Assembly (NCBI GenBank): GCA_032717465.1
Contig: CM064658.1
Span: 8,564,332 to 8,628,331, forward strand
Direction of reading: 5' to 3'
Source of the DNA: Coenobita brevimanus
Taxonomy: Eukaryota; Arthropoda; Malacostraca; Decapoda; Coenobitidae
DNA length: 64,000 nucleotides
The notes beneath the pieces were generated by a model. It saw only the letters and a program-made list of their open reading frames with translations. It had not been told where the DNA came from and did no database searches. The first letter of the stretch is position 1. Each line of letters opens with the position of its first letter. Shown in pieces: positions 11,583 through 22,179 of the stretch. A program made the translations under genes and the position numbers.

Positions 11583-11682
11583 NNNNNNNNNNNNNNNNNN
11601 NNNNNNNNNNNNNNNNNNNNNNNNNNNNNNNNNNNNNNNNNNNNNNNNNNNNNNNNNNNNNNNNNNNNNNNNNNNNNNNNNN
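11583..11682. other. Assembly gap (100 N)
   Basis: Exactly 100 N, the conventional length for a gap of unknown size. It joins the end of copy A to a retroelement fragment, so repeat collapse at this join is likely. Confidence 0.99.
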
Positions 11683-11779
11683 AGGCGAAATAGTTTGCCT
11701 AGGCAGGGTGTAAGCACAGAAGCACAGTTTTTGAGAACAACAGGAGGGACCCCATCAGGCCCATATGCCTTGTTAGTAA
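11683..11779 (-). mobile_element. Fragment of the 45.2-48.3 kb retrotransposon family
   Basis: Almost identical to 46708-46805. On the minus strand it encodes the [18 protein letters not shown] tract at the start of the RT domain. It is cut by the gap on the left and ends abruptly after TTGTTAGTA on the right. Confidence 0.85.
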
Positions 11780-11830
11780 GACAGCTTTGTTCATGCAAGA
11801 CAGCTTAAAATTACCATCAAGGCTATCAGA

Positions 11831-12116
11831 ACACATCACCATTCCATCACACCACTTCAAGCCACCTTCCCTCATACACTCCTCCAATACCACAAGGCTA
11901 GCACAACACATCACCATTCCATCACACCACTTCAAGCCACCTTCCCTCACACACTCCTCCGATACTACAAGGCTATTACAACACATCACCATTTCATCAT
12001 GCATCTTCAAGACACCTTCCATCATACACTCCTCCAATACCACCAAAGCTATCACATTACATCACCATTCCAACACACCACTCCAAGCCACCTTCCTTCA
12101 TACACTCCTCCATGGT
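11831..12116. repeat. 75-bp tandem repeat, about 4 units
   Basis: Units start with ACACATCACC at 11831, 11906 and 11981, with a fourth diverged unit from about 12056. The unit includes CACCACTTCAAGCCACCTTC. Because 75 is a multiple of 3, open frames appear on both strands (11699-12055 minus, 11787-12188 plus). I regard them as repeat products. Confidence 0.9.
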
Positions 12117-12189
12117 AACCTTTCACTTCATTCTTGTCTTTCTCCCCTTAGTCTTCCTTTAACATCATCTTTTTACACTTCTTGTTAAC

Positions 12190-14474
12190 ACTTCTTTCCT
12201 CATGCATTACATACACCCATAGCTACAACTTGAACATATTAGCAACAGTATAGCATTAATGGTAAAATTAAATGTATGCATGACATCTGAAGGCAACATC
12301 ACATCATGTTTTAAAAGCAAAGTTTCATGAACTATTCAGACAGAAGAATTATACTCACAAATGGAAAGAAAAAAATATTGGGGAGATAATAAGTTTTGGC
12401 CTGACTTGCAGTCTCTTCAGGTGCAATGACAGACTTTAAGGAGCTGAATGTGTTTGTCTCCCAAAACAACCTTCTAACTGCTCGTATAATTCTTTCAGTA
12501 TCATATCTGCACTGGACTGATTATACCATACAACTGTGAGGAGGAAACATGTCCTACATAGTACATCGTCTTAGCCCTTACCAGGGTCTAAGCCAGTGAT
12601 ATAAATCTGGGGAAGAAACCAACAACCATACCCACATAAGTGCCTCTTAAGGCCGCTGACAGATACATCTTCACGTGGTGGCACCAACATGAGTTGAACA
12701 TGTCCCTCAACTCCCTTTCTATCCCTTGACAGGAGGATGGCAGACTGCAAGAGAAAGGCAACATCAGTCCAGTCCACCAGCAATGTCAGTCCAGTCCACC
12801 ACAGTCATATTCACATGAGTCATGGGCAACAACAACAAGTTCTTTGGGCCTGATGCTAGGCAACCAGTTCATGAGATCTGAGAGTAAACATTCAACTACC
12901 GGTACTTGCAGTCCTTACAATAAATTACAAAGAACAAAAAATACTGTGAGAGTTTAAATGCAGTGACATTATCCAATGCACAGAATTTTAGTAATTTATT
13001 TAGCATATGCTTGCTGATTTTAATCATCCTCATCTTGTCCTGGACTGCATTCACAATACCCTAACAAGCTATCATCATCACTGGTGAATGCACGACTTGC
13101 CTTCTGTTTGGCAGTCACAATTGTTCTACAATCAGTCCACATGCCAGCAAAGGAATCATGTCAGGAGATGAAAAAATACAAGGACAATGCTGTGTCATCA
13201 TAACATTAACAAACTTTTGTCACAAATGGAAATTCACTCACCCTACTTAGGGCTTGTTTAATCAGATTCTCTGGGCGATAAATTGTTTCATTTGTGACAA
13301 GTTTACCACAGAATGAAAGGATTATATCAGCAAAGGAGATAAGAAAAACAAAGTTATTGTCGGCATCAAGTAAAGGAATTCCCAGTATTTTTCAGACATG
13401 ACAACACTCTTGCAGAAGGTAGTCTTGGGTACATAACAGAATCCACAATGGTGGTGTCATTTACTATAAAGCAGAAATTATTGTAAGCCAGCACCATACA
13501 CAGCATTTAGTATTTTGGTTGGTTTTGTTTCCACAGCAGACAATGTTAATATAGTGATCTCTTCCTCACCCTAGCCTAACAAGCACCACTTCCCTTATAA
13601 GCTAGTAAAAATATAATGATCAGTGTGGGTGAACAAAGCCCTGGTCTCTCATTTTGTACACACAGCAGGACTGACAAAGCATGGTTCTGATTTCTCTTCA
13701 GGCTCGCGCCTGGGAAAGAATTCCCAATCACGCACTCTCTCTAGGCACCCAATTAGATTCCAAATACATTTGATCCCAATTCACTAATCCCAAGTGACGA
13801 GCAGGGAAGGTTTAATTGTGGATGTGGATGTGCGGATCAAATATTTCCAGTGAGGTAAACAATGCAAGTGAGATGGAATCTACACTCTCTATGGCATTAC
13901 TCGACCGGGAATAACAGTAAGGCAGGGTGAGTATGGTGAACTGGACAATTATGATATAATGTGTTGCATGAATGGAAAGAAGCTGAATGATGTAAATTTT
14001 CATTTTTTTATGAAGGTATCAAAGCATGGGCAAAAGTAGGTGGCTGTTTTGGTGAGTGATTGATATCAGTACTGGAGCGAGTAATATCACCACAGCCGTC
14101 CAACGTGTGTGAAAAATGTTAGGAATGGGGCTAAAACCTGCATCACAAAGAGAGTGATGGAACTGATAGTGAACAGTGATGAGGAAATTAATACAAAGGA
14201 TATTGAGGTGTAACATGCAGCATAAATTGCTATAGAAACAGTGTTACCTAATCTCCAATGCTGCTCTCAGTATGTTATTTATATATATCATATAATAATT
14301 GACAAAGTTTGCACAGATAACATAAAAAAGGATATTGAGGTGTAACATGTAGAATAAGATGTTATGGAAGAAGTGTTATCCCCATTGCTTTGGAAATTTC
14401 AGTCTCTCCCTTGTCCTCGAACAGCATCCTACTCTTGGAGATCTTAGACTCTTCCCTTGGGCTCTATGACTTAC
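12190..14474. other. Non-coding stretch with one dispersed repeat
   Basis: No coding region supported. 12655-12790 (CTTCACGTGGTGGCACCAAC ... CTCAACTCCCTTTCTATCCC) is a diverged relative of 16365-16500 (TTCATGTGGTGGCACTGAC ... TTAACTCCCTTCCTTTCCC). The rest shows only short scattered open frames. Confidence 0.5.
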
Positions 14475-15650
14475 TGTTGGCTTCACACTGCTAAGATATT
14501 TGGCACTGTGGGCACTGCACTGATGAGATATTTGGCTTTGTTGGCACTGTTGGCATTGCACTGGTGAGATATTTGGCATTGTTGGCACTGTTGGCATTGC
14601 ACTGGTGAGATATCTGGCACTGTTGGCATTGCAATGGTAAGATATTTGTCATTGTTGGCATTGCAATGGTAAGATATTTGGCATTGTTGGCATTGCACTG
14701 GTGAGATATTTGGCACTGTTGGCATTGCAATGGTAAGATATTTGGCATTGTTGGCATTGCAATGGTAAGATATTTGGCATTGTTGGCATTGCAATGGTAA
14801 GATATTTGGCATTGTTGGCATTGCAATGGTAAGATATTTGGCATTGTTGGCATTGCAATGGTAAGATATTTGGCATTGTTGGCATTGCAATGGTAAGATA
14901 TTTGGAATTGTAATGGTGATATATTTGGCACTGTTGGCACTGCACTGGTGAGATATTTGGCACTGTGGGGACTGCACTGGTGAGATATTTGGCATTGGTG
15001 GCACTGCACTGGTGTGATATTTGGCATTGTTGGCTTCACACTGGTAAGATACTTGGCAGTGTTGGCATTGCACTGGTGAGATATTTGACACTGTTGGCAT
15101 TGGAATGGTAAGATATTTGGCATTCTTGGCATTGCAATGGTGATATATTTGGCACTGTGAACACTGCACTGGTGAGATATTTGGCATTGTTGGCATTGCA
15201 CTGGTGAGATATTTGGCATTGTTGGCATTGCACTGGTGAGACATTTGGCATTGTTGGCACTGCTTTGGTGAGATATTTGACATTGTTGGCATTGCACTGG
15301 TGAGATATTTGGCATTGTTGGCATTGCACTGGTGAGATATTTGGCATTGTTGGCACTGCACTGGTAAGATATTTGGCATTCCTGGCATTGCACTGGTAAG
15401 ATATTTGGCATTGTTGGCATTGCACTGGTGAGATATTTGGCATTGTTGGCATTGCACTGGTGAGATATTTGGTATTGTTGGCATTGCACTGGTAAGATAT
15501 TTGGCATTGTTGGAATTGCACTGGTAAGATATTTGGCATTGTTGGGATTGCACTGGTGAGATATTTGGCATTGTTTCCATTGCACTGGTGAGATATTTGG
15601 CGTTGCACTGTTGAGATGTTCGGCATTTTTGGCCTCACACTGGTGAGACA
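14475..15650. repeat. 32-bp minisatellite, about 37 units
   Basis: The unit is GTTGGCATTGCACTGGTGAG followed by ATATTTGGCATT, 32 bp by direct counting (15189, 15221). Two main variants exist: CACTGGTGAG, and CAATGGTAAG in a homogeneous run at about 14625-14905. Minus-strand frames stay open through the array, with overlapping Cys/Gln-rich frames of 365, 386 and 216 codons. That is expected for a stop-free unit whose length is not divisible by three. No sign of a real gene. Confidence 0.95.
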
Positions 15651-15772
15651 ATGGATGTTAAGTTTGTATTCTACAGTAGGTAACATGGAAGGTTACATAG
15701 CACTTCTTCATCAGCAGTTTATTTTGTGTATTACACCTCGATATTCCATTATGTTGGAATGTACTAGGGAGG
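15651..15772. other. Short unique stretch and left TSD of a SINE
   Basis: Ends with TGTACTAGGGAGG (15760-15772), repeated exactly at 15940-15952. Confidence 0.6.
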
Positions 15773-15939
15773 AAGGAAAGAATAATCCCCCAAGCTAAAC
15801 CTCGATAGATCATATAGTCCTGCTAGAGTGACAGGACAGCGCCACCCCTCCCAGCAAGGCAGCTACCCGGGTAAGGTGCGAGCACTCAACCTCGCAGTCT
15901 AGAGTCGAGCGCTCTACCGGTTAGCTGCACTGCTCCCCG
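15773..15939 (-). mobile_element. tRNA-derived SINE with 13-bp TSD
   Basis: Read on the minus strand, it starts CGGGGAGCAGTGCAGCTAAC and contains GGTAGAGCGCTCGAC (A-box-like) and GAGGTTGAGTGCTC (weak B box). A tail domain with TGCTGGGAGGGGT and CTATATGATC is shared with the SINE at 28796-28970. Perfect flanking TSD TGTACTAGGGAGG at 15760-15772 and 15940-15952. Known: tRNA-derived SINEs carry internal pol III boxes and are mobilised by LINEs. Confidence 0.8.
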
Positions 15940-15984
15940 TGTACTAGGGAGGGAACCCACCATCCTCTCACTTGATGTAACACT

Positions 15985-16215
15985 GCCTGTAGGTGACTTT
16001 AAACTGAGTGATAAATAGTTTGCTGTAAACCCATGACAACAAACTTCTATGCCAGATGGTAACCATATAATCAGATGTTGCTTGGTGGTATAGCGGGTTA
16101 AGGCACGTCATTGATGGGCCCCATGAGAGTTTACATAATGCCATTGAGGCTGGCAGTAGTAGTATGTGAATGAGGCTGGTTATACTTTTGGGAATGGGTA
16201 GTGTAGCCATGGGCC
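15985..16215 (+). mobile_element. Partial, diverged copy of the 450-bp retroposon
   Basis: Contains AACTGAGTGATAAATAG, ATGGTAACCATATAATCAGA, TGGTGGTATAGCGGGTTAAG and GGCTGGTTATACTTTTGGG in the same order as the matching tracts of 7708-8160. Both ends are missing or unrecognisable. Confidence 0.5.
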
Positions 16216-16364
16216 TCTATGCTACTAATAAGGCAAAAAAAGGTGTGGGTGATAGATAAAAATGAAAGAAAATTAGCTAAATAAAATAAAGGCCATTTAT
16301 ATGAACTTCTAATAATTATTTACTAATGCAACCTGCTGTCTTCAGTCACATGGTGGGGAGGGAT

Positions 16365-16640
16365 GCCTTCATGTGGTGGCACTGACATAAGAGTGACTCC
16401 TCTGCCTAGTTATACAGATATCCCTTAACTCCCTTCCTTTCCCTCTACAAGGGGATGATGAACTGCATGATGAGGCCAACTTCAACCTGAAGTCCACTGG
16501 GATCACATGTAGATGAGCTTTGGGTTGCAACTACTACTACTACAAATAATAACTTGGCCTAGAATTGCCATCTCTCCACCTTGAATGCTGAGTTGTAACA
16601 ATAGTTTAACAGTATGACATTATGCTAGTCACAAAGCAGT
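16365..16640. repeat. Two adjacent dispersed repeats
   Basis: 16365-16500 matches 12655-12790. 16545-16640 (CTTGGCCTAGAATTGCCATC, TTGAATGCTGAGTTGTAAC) is an inverted copy of the family at 7288-7345 and 39240-39300. Confidence 0.55.
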
Positions 16641-16733
16641 GCAGACTCTTTCCTCCTTTTCAGCTAACATGTGTAAGGATGGACTGGCATACTCTGTATG
16701 TCGCTACAATACTGGTACAGTAGTTGGTGTATT

Positions 16734-17330
16734 TTCATCTGATGGAACTGGACCACTGATAGTTTGAATACTATGTTATGGTTGTATGAAATTTGATAAG
16801 CTTTACTTGTGAAGTAGGAATGAATCTCCTTGGTTACTAGTCATTTTGTTTTCATCTGATGGAACTGGACCACTGACAGTTTGAAAACTGTGTTATGGTT
16901 GTATGAAATGTTATAAGCTTTAGCTGTGAAGCAGGAATGAATCATCTTGGTCACTAACCATTTTGTTTTCATTTGATGAAACTCAGATGCTGATACAACT
17001 TGAATACAAAGGTGGCATGAAATGCAGTGAGCTTTAATTGTGAGGTAGGAAAGTCTCCGTGCTTACTATCACCAGTTTCTTTTCATCTGATGGAACTGGG
17101 CCAGTCACACAAGTAGATTAATAAGTTATGTTGCATGAAATTCAATGAGCTTTAATTGTGAGGTAGAAAAGTCTCCTTCCTTACTATCACCAGTTTCTTT
17201 TCATCTGATGGAACTGGGTCAGTCACACAAGTATATTAATAAGTTATGTAGCATGAAATGCTATGAGGTTTAGTTGTGAGGTAGAAATGATTCTTCTTGG
17301 TTACCATAGTAGATTTGTGTTCATCTACCA
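16734..17330. repeat. Degenerate 117-bp tandem repeat, about 5 units
   Basis: Units begin TTTTCATCTGATGGAACTGG at about 16734, 16850, 16967, 17081 and 17199. Each continues through a GCATGAAAT-type tract, GCTTTAxxTGTGAGGTAGGAA and CTTGGTTACTA. Single copies occur far away at 29047-29158 (direct) and 29223-29316 (inverted), so the unit is a dispersed repeat that became tandem here. Confidence 0.8.
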
Positions 17331-17528
17331 CAGCTATATTTATTCAGTGGTAAAATGATGGTTGTAGTAGTAGTCTTATAAAGAGGCATTGATGTTTAAT
17401 TTATACAGGCATGTTGGAGTCTCTATAAATGATACAAACACAGAGGTGTTGATATTGTACGAGGTGTCAACAAGTGGGGTGGTGGAGGGTTAGTGCCCCT
17501 CCCCGTAAAACAACTAACTCAAAGTCAA
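17331..17528. other. Short non-coding stretch
   Basis: No recognisable feature. Confidence 0.4.
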
Positions 17529-17586
17529 ATGGCCACCCCTTGCGGGATTGTGGCGTCTGGCAATGGATGGATGGATGGATGGATGG
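17529..17586 (+). mobile_element. 3' terminus of a non-LTR element with (GGAT)n tail
   Basis: GGCCACCCCTTGCGGGATTG then GGCGTCTGGCAATGGATGG matches the 3' end of the RT element at 60803-60850, which has a (GATA)n tail. It is severely 5'-truncated. Minus-strand copies of the same end are at 38996-39215 and 40668-40846. Confidence 0.7.
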
Positions 17587-18168
17587 GTAAAATGAAAGCA
17601 TAAGGAGTAAATATATTGCCTATATACTTGTATTATCCTATATATTGCACTGACAGTATATCACACAGTTATATATTCCCAATACATTGTACAGAAATGT
17701 ATGACACTTAAAAAAAATATCATTGCCCTTCTTGTGCTTTACATTTTGATACAAGATGAGTTTTTAAATTCTTGACTTCCTATGTGTTTTGTTATAATAC
17801 CCACACTCCATTTTGTTTAACCCCTTCAGTCTGATTATTATTATTATTATTATTATTATTTTCTTTTGTTACTGTCAGCTACCGCCATACTCTTTTGTTC
17901 AGTTTGAGAGCTTTCCTGTAGTTAAAAAGATAATCAAAGCTATATGTAAGATTTCTAGTTTGAAAAGTAATTTAATAATACTGTACAGTATTGTAGGTTG
18001 CAAGAACAGAGTTAAAAAATATAACAGAGTGAAGGGGTTAAAGTACTACAACATGGCATTAGCCTGAAGTAACAGTTACGAAACTGACATAAACAGAAAA
18101 GAAAGAGACATACAAACAGTTATATAAGAAACAAAGAATAAGAAACAGTTAAACAATGATATAAGAAA
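17587..18168. other. Non-coding stretch with a short (ATT)n tract
   Basis: An (ATT)n run lies at about 17835-17861. No coding region is supported; the open frame at 17813-18067 lacks recognisable features. Confidence 0.4.
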
Positions 18169-18170
18169 TA

Positions 18171-18772
18171 CAGTGGAACCTCGGTCCTCGAACGTCTCAC
18201 ATGTCGAACAAATCGGACCTCGACCAAAAAATTCAAGAAATTTTTGCTCCAGAGGTCGACCAAAATATCAGACCTCGACCAACCTGAACGTAGCCAAACG
18301 AAGGGAAGCTGGCCGACCGACAGTCACGCGTCCACCTTTGTTGTTCGTCAACGTGGTCGTCCTGCTGTGCTTCACATTTTTCTTGATTCAGTGCAGTATT
18401 AGCCCCTAATAATGGCTCCAAAGAAAGCAAGTTCATCCAGTACGGCTACTGGCAGTGAAAAGAGGAAAGTAGTGCCGAAAATAATTGAAGAAATGGAAAA
18501 ATTATTGCTTATCTTCATCAATGAGAAACAGTTAGCAGGAGACAGTGTTAGTGAGTACATAATTTGTGAAAAGGCAAGAGAAATATAGGCACCTCGTAAA
18601 GGAAAGCACTGGTACCAGTGCTGAAACTTAAACAGGTAAGCATCTGGGGTCTTGGAATGGATTAAAATGATTTACATTATTTCTTATGGGGAAAATTAGT
18701 TCGGTCCTCGACCAATTTGGTCCTGGAACAGCCTTCCAGAACGGATTGTGTTCGAGGACCGAGGTTCTACTG
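18171..18772 (+). mobile_element. Tigger/pogo-like non-autonomous DNA transposon
   Basis: Termini are inverted: CAGTGGAACCTCGGTCCTCG on the left and CGAGGACCGAGGTTCTACTG on the right, flanked by TA at 18169-18170 and 18773-18774. This is the hallmark of pogo/Tigger insertion into TA. Internally, 18412-18588 encodes a short relic starting MAPKKASSSS and including EKQLAGDSVSEYIICEKARE. It resembles the N-terminal DNA-binding part of Tigger transposases and ends at a stop (TAG, 18586-18588). No catalytic domain remains in 602 bp, so movement would need a transposase from elsewhere. Confidence 0.85.
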
Positions 18773-18796
18773 TATACACATAAACAGAGATGTAAG

Positions 18797-18800
<4 letters not shown>

Positions 18801-18830
<30 letters not shown>
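18801..18830. repeat. (AC)n microsatellite at the left edge of the duplicated block
   Basis: A pure AC run. In the second copy of the block the same position is occupied by the (AC)n tail of a CR1-like retrotransposon (61133-61143). Confidence 0.95.
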
Positions 18831-18833
<3 letters not shown>

Positions 18834-19045
18834 AGGAAAAAACATTGTTTATTAAATTTCCGGGCAATGATACTTTCTGACTAACTGTACATAAAATAAT
18901 AATGTGCAAAAATACCAGAGTTTAAGCTTAAAATATACCATACATTAATAATGGTTAGAGTAAATCTACAAAAATAATCAACATCAGCAAAATAATACTG
19001 TACCAATTTACCCTAAGGATTAAGATATACTTTACATCACCATCA

Positions 19046-19372
19046 CTATTTCCCACATGTAGGTAGAGTGAGGTAGAGTAGAGAATGCCAGAAAGAAAAA
19101 ATATAACAGAGGGAGTGGAAGAACTTGTCAACATGTCCAATGAAATGACATTCATTCCCCATTGCAGCCATTGGATTACTGGCTCTATCAGATAGGTACA
19201 CCTGTCTGCATGTAGCTGCATATGTGCCTGTCACATTTACCCATTCTTTATTAGTTTTGTAACTAATAATGATCATACCTCCAGATGCTTTTTTCAGCCT
19301 TGAGGAAGACATTGTATCAAAGGGCTTCATGGACGCTACATTTAACCTCTCCAGTTTGTAGAGTCTTTCCAA
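19046..19372 (-). CDS. Unrecognised 108-codon open frame inside the duplicated block
   Basis: The product is not recognised. It has a basic start (MERLYKLERLNVAS), no signal peptide and a hydrophobic C-terminal end. In copy 2 the matching frame (61357-61587) is shortened by one extra T in a T-run, which argues against strong constraint. No splice sites, partner genes or domain motifs seen. Could be chance or a relic of a repeat protein. Confidence 0.15.
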   Translation of the reverse strand: MERLYKLERLNVASMKPFDTMSSSRLKKASGGMIIISYKTNKEWVNVTGTYAATCRQVYLSDRASNPMAAMGNECHFIGHVDKFFHSLCYIFSFWHSLLYLTLPTCGK

Positions 19373-20195
19373 AGTTGAGGAATATTTAAATATCTTTACT
19401 TTTCTGAATGAAAGTGTATTCCATATGGGGGAGCTTTGTGGAGTAACTCTAAATGCATAATAATCAAAATGAAGAAATCAGAGGACAGAATATAGAATTT
19501 GAGACACATGGCACTTTTGAAGCTCCTCCATGGAACACATCATTTTTATACACTGCTCTGTGGAGGAACACTGAAGGCTTCAATGGTAAAATTAATAATT
19601 CATTGTGTAACCTCCCATTTTCTAAGTTTATAGAGTTTGACAAATTCAGAGTTACTCCACACAGCTCAAATGTTGTATAAAGTACTGTTAATACCCTTCA
19701 GTCCATTAATGTATTTCTGATTTTATTATTGCTTTCTCAATCTAACTCCTCAAAGTTCAAAAAATCTCTACAGCTAAATAAAATCTGAAGTATAAAGTAC
19801 GTCATCGGATTCATGGGGTTAAAATCGCAGGAATAGACACACAAAATAAGCTACTGGAGAATATCTTATCCCCAACAATTCTAATGATATACAGGTTACC
19901 AGTCAGCTTGTGCGGGCCGATTACACTTGGTTCACAGACTACACACACATCCAAAGCCCCAACAACACTACAATCACACTTACACGCACTTCTCACCCTA
20001 CATACAATCTCTACCAGACAGCCTAAGCCACTTGGGTAGAAATACATTGGCTGTATCGTCCCTACTTCGGTTGGGATAGGCCGGTCCTGCAGTGGATACT
20101 CAAACGGCTGATGATGATGATGATGATACTCTTCCTAACTTCAAAATTATATACAGTAGTTTATAGCTCAGGAGAGAGTTCACAGCCTGAAAGGA

Positions 20196-20450
20196 CTGAG
20201 GTGGTTTGGACATGTGGAGAGGATGGGGGATGATAATTGGGTGAAGAAGGTGAGAAGTGTTAATATTGGGGGTGGGGTTATGAGGGGTAGACCGAGATAG
20301 ACATGGGACGAGGTCATTAAGTGTGACCTTAGGGTTAAGGGACTGAACAGGGAGGCTGCAATGGATCGTGAAGCGTGGAAAGCTGCCATTAGGTGACCAA
20401 GGCCGACACATGCAAGCGAGTTGGAGCCTTTAAAAACGAAAACGAAAACG
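20196..20450 (+). mobile_element. 5'-truncated RT-element 3' end inserted in copy 1 of the block
   Basis: It starts CTGAGGTGGTTTGGACATGT and ends with the tail AAAAACGAAAACGAAAACG. It matches 42718-42988, the 3' end of the RT element with a PHD-like finger. Copy 2 of the block has the uninterrupted site (CTGAAAGGATTAAATG near 62507), so the insertion is post-duplication or was lost from copy 2. No TSD longer than 1-2 bp is visible. Confidence 0.85.
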
Positions 20451-20664
20451 ATTAAATGTAGTCTTCATTAACCCTTTGTTACATCCATTTTACTTTATTC
20501 TTGCTACCTTCAGTTTTCAGCTTAGGAGAAACTATTCATAAATGGAGTGGTTAGAAACAGCCTTCATTAAGCCCTTCAATATAATGCATTTACTCAAGCT
20601 CCCTTTATCCGAGAAGACCCATTCCAAGTTAGATAAAACTGTCTAGTAACAATAGTTGTTGCAG

Positions 20665-20795
20665 TTGAGTGACCCCAGTCTGTCTGGCTGAGCAGACCAA
20701 TCAACTGCAGGCAAACAACTGTCTCTGCAGGGCCATCCTGTGCAGTGAACTGATGTTTTTATGCGGCAGACAGCACCTCACTGTGGTGAGGTGCA
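20665..20795 (+). repeat. Dispersed repeat (GCAGGGCCATCCTGTGCAGT family)
   Basis: The tract CAGTCTGTCTGGCTGAGCAG through GTGGTGAGGTGCAGG recurs inverted at 48550-48690 and, as part of the duplicated block, at 62725-62855. The 48.5-kb copy lies outside the duplication, so this is a dispersed repeat nested inside the block. Confidence 0.7.
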
Positions 20796-21388
20796 GGAAA
20801 GAGCGTGAAGGTTTGGTTCCCTGACGGACACCTCATTCGCATCTCTCCACGCAGTTAACAGGGGCACCATACATACTGTAGTAGGCTTCACATCATCCCA
20901 CAAGAATAAACTAAACAGAATGTATGTGAATTCAAATGATTAATATATCCACTTTATCAAGAACGCTTCCTTACCAAGTAATTGCTGTTTTTTTTTTGTT
21001 TAAATTTCCTTTTTTTTTTTTTTTATGGCATATGAATACACAATGTACCTGAAAAGTTACTGGATATACATTTTGTTCACTAGAAAATACCCTCATACTG
21101 TATTAAAATTCAATATTGGGTATCATTCTTCCACTTTCAAGAACTATATCACTATAAATGTTGAAGAAGGATGCCGACTCCGACTCCAGCCATAAGTATC
21201 TGACTCCTCACTTCTGACTGATTTCACACCCCTGAGAGACAAACCTATTCACTCTAGCCGACGACACACCATTTTACCAAGCAGTGACAAGTTTAAGCCA
21301 TACTGCGTCTCATGACTATTCTGGCAGCACTTCAATGATCTACAATCAACCTTCCCATCTCTCTACATGTACCTATGGCTACGCTTAT

Positions 21389-21470
21389 CGTGAGGTGTAT
21401 GGTGGTTTTGTGGACATGGAAAAAGCTTTTGTATAAGTCCTGCAGGAAGCAGTACCATAAATTGGGAACT
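21389..21470 (+). pseudogene. Small reverse-transcriptase relic
   Basis: Encodes YREVYGGFVDMEKAF followed by a stop. FVDMEKAF corresponds to the RT motif around the first catalytic aspartate (F-x-D-x-x-K-A-F). It is too short to assign and probably belongs with the RT relic at 22180-22880. Confidence 0.5.
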
Positions 21471-21850
21471 AAAGAAAAGATTTTTGGCTTGGTGCTCAAC
21501 ATATGAGTCAGGAAGTAATAGTAGCCAGATTCACTATTTCCTGGTCGTAAGGGCTGAAGGAAGGATCATGAAGAACGTGAATGTTATAGGGAGGATTGTG
21601 AGCAGCAACACAAATTACTCTTATATGACAGTATAATACTAGAGTGATGGTTGTGAGAAAAATACTGATGCAGCCATGAGGAATATATAAGGAAACTTAA
21701 AAACCAAGTAGGATATGCCTTCTACAGCGAGATGTATAGAGTGGTGGCTGAACAGGGAGCTATAGACTGACGTGTTAATGATTTGTAGAGCTTTCAAGAA
21801 CAACGTGTCATGAGTGTGGAAGGGAGGGGGCCCACCAAGACACAAGGTAA

Positions 21851-21941
21851 CATGATTGTGGGATGAAGGTGTAGAAGCCACAGTTAAGATGAAAAGAAGA
21901 CTTGTGCAGGAATGGAACAGGATTAATAAAAGAGAAGAATA

Positions 21942-21987
<46 letters not shown>

Positions 21988-22077
21988 ATTGTGGGATGAA
22001 GGTGTAGAAAGCACAGTTAAGGAGAAAACCAGACTTGTGCAGGAATGGAACAGGATTAATAAAAGAGAAGAATACCT
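21851..22077. repeat. Direct ~91-bp duplicate flanking a (GT)n microsatellite
   Basis: ATGATTGTGGGATGAAGGTG through AAAAGAGAAGAATAC occurs at 21851-21942 and again at 21985-22077, separated only by a (GT)n run (21943-21984). The two halves differ at a few positions. Confidence 0.9.
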
Positions 22078-22179
22078 TCTACATGTCACCTATGCTGTAA
22101 AGCATAGGGCTTGAAAAGAATTACAGAGGGTAAAATATGAACTTGAGAAACTCTTAATGGATAGCTTAATTGTCCTAAA

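Larger units (their letters stand above)
18831..21372 (+). repeat. 2.3-kb duplicated block, copy 1 (direct copy at 61143-63421)
   Basis: From ATAAGGAAAAAACATTG to CTCTACATGTAC the sequence matches 61143-63421 base for base apart from scattered changes and one 255-bp insertion (20196-20450). The left edge is an (AC)n tract. The right edge is where a mariner-type element interrupts copy 2, so the true right end of homology may lie outside the window. A ~100-bp piece also occurs at 41581-41683. Confidence 0.95.

Noticed and set aside
11699..12188. Open frames on both strands over the 75-bp repeat
   Set aside because: Repeat length divisible by 3 keeps frames open; no known motif and adjacent to an assembly gap.
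14483..15686. Overlapping Cys/Gln-rich minus-strand frames of 365, 386 and 216 codons
   Set aside because: Overlapping frames are open at once over a 32-bp stop-free repeat, the signature of a tandem repeat rather than coding.
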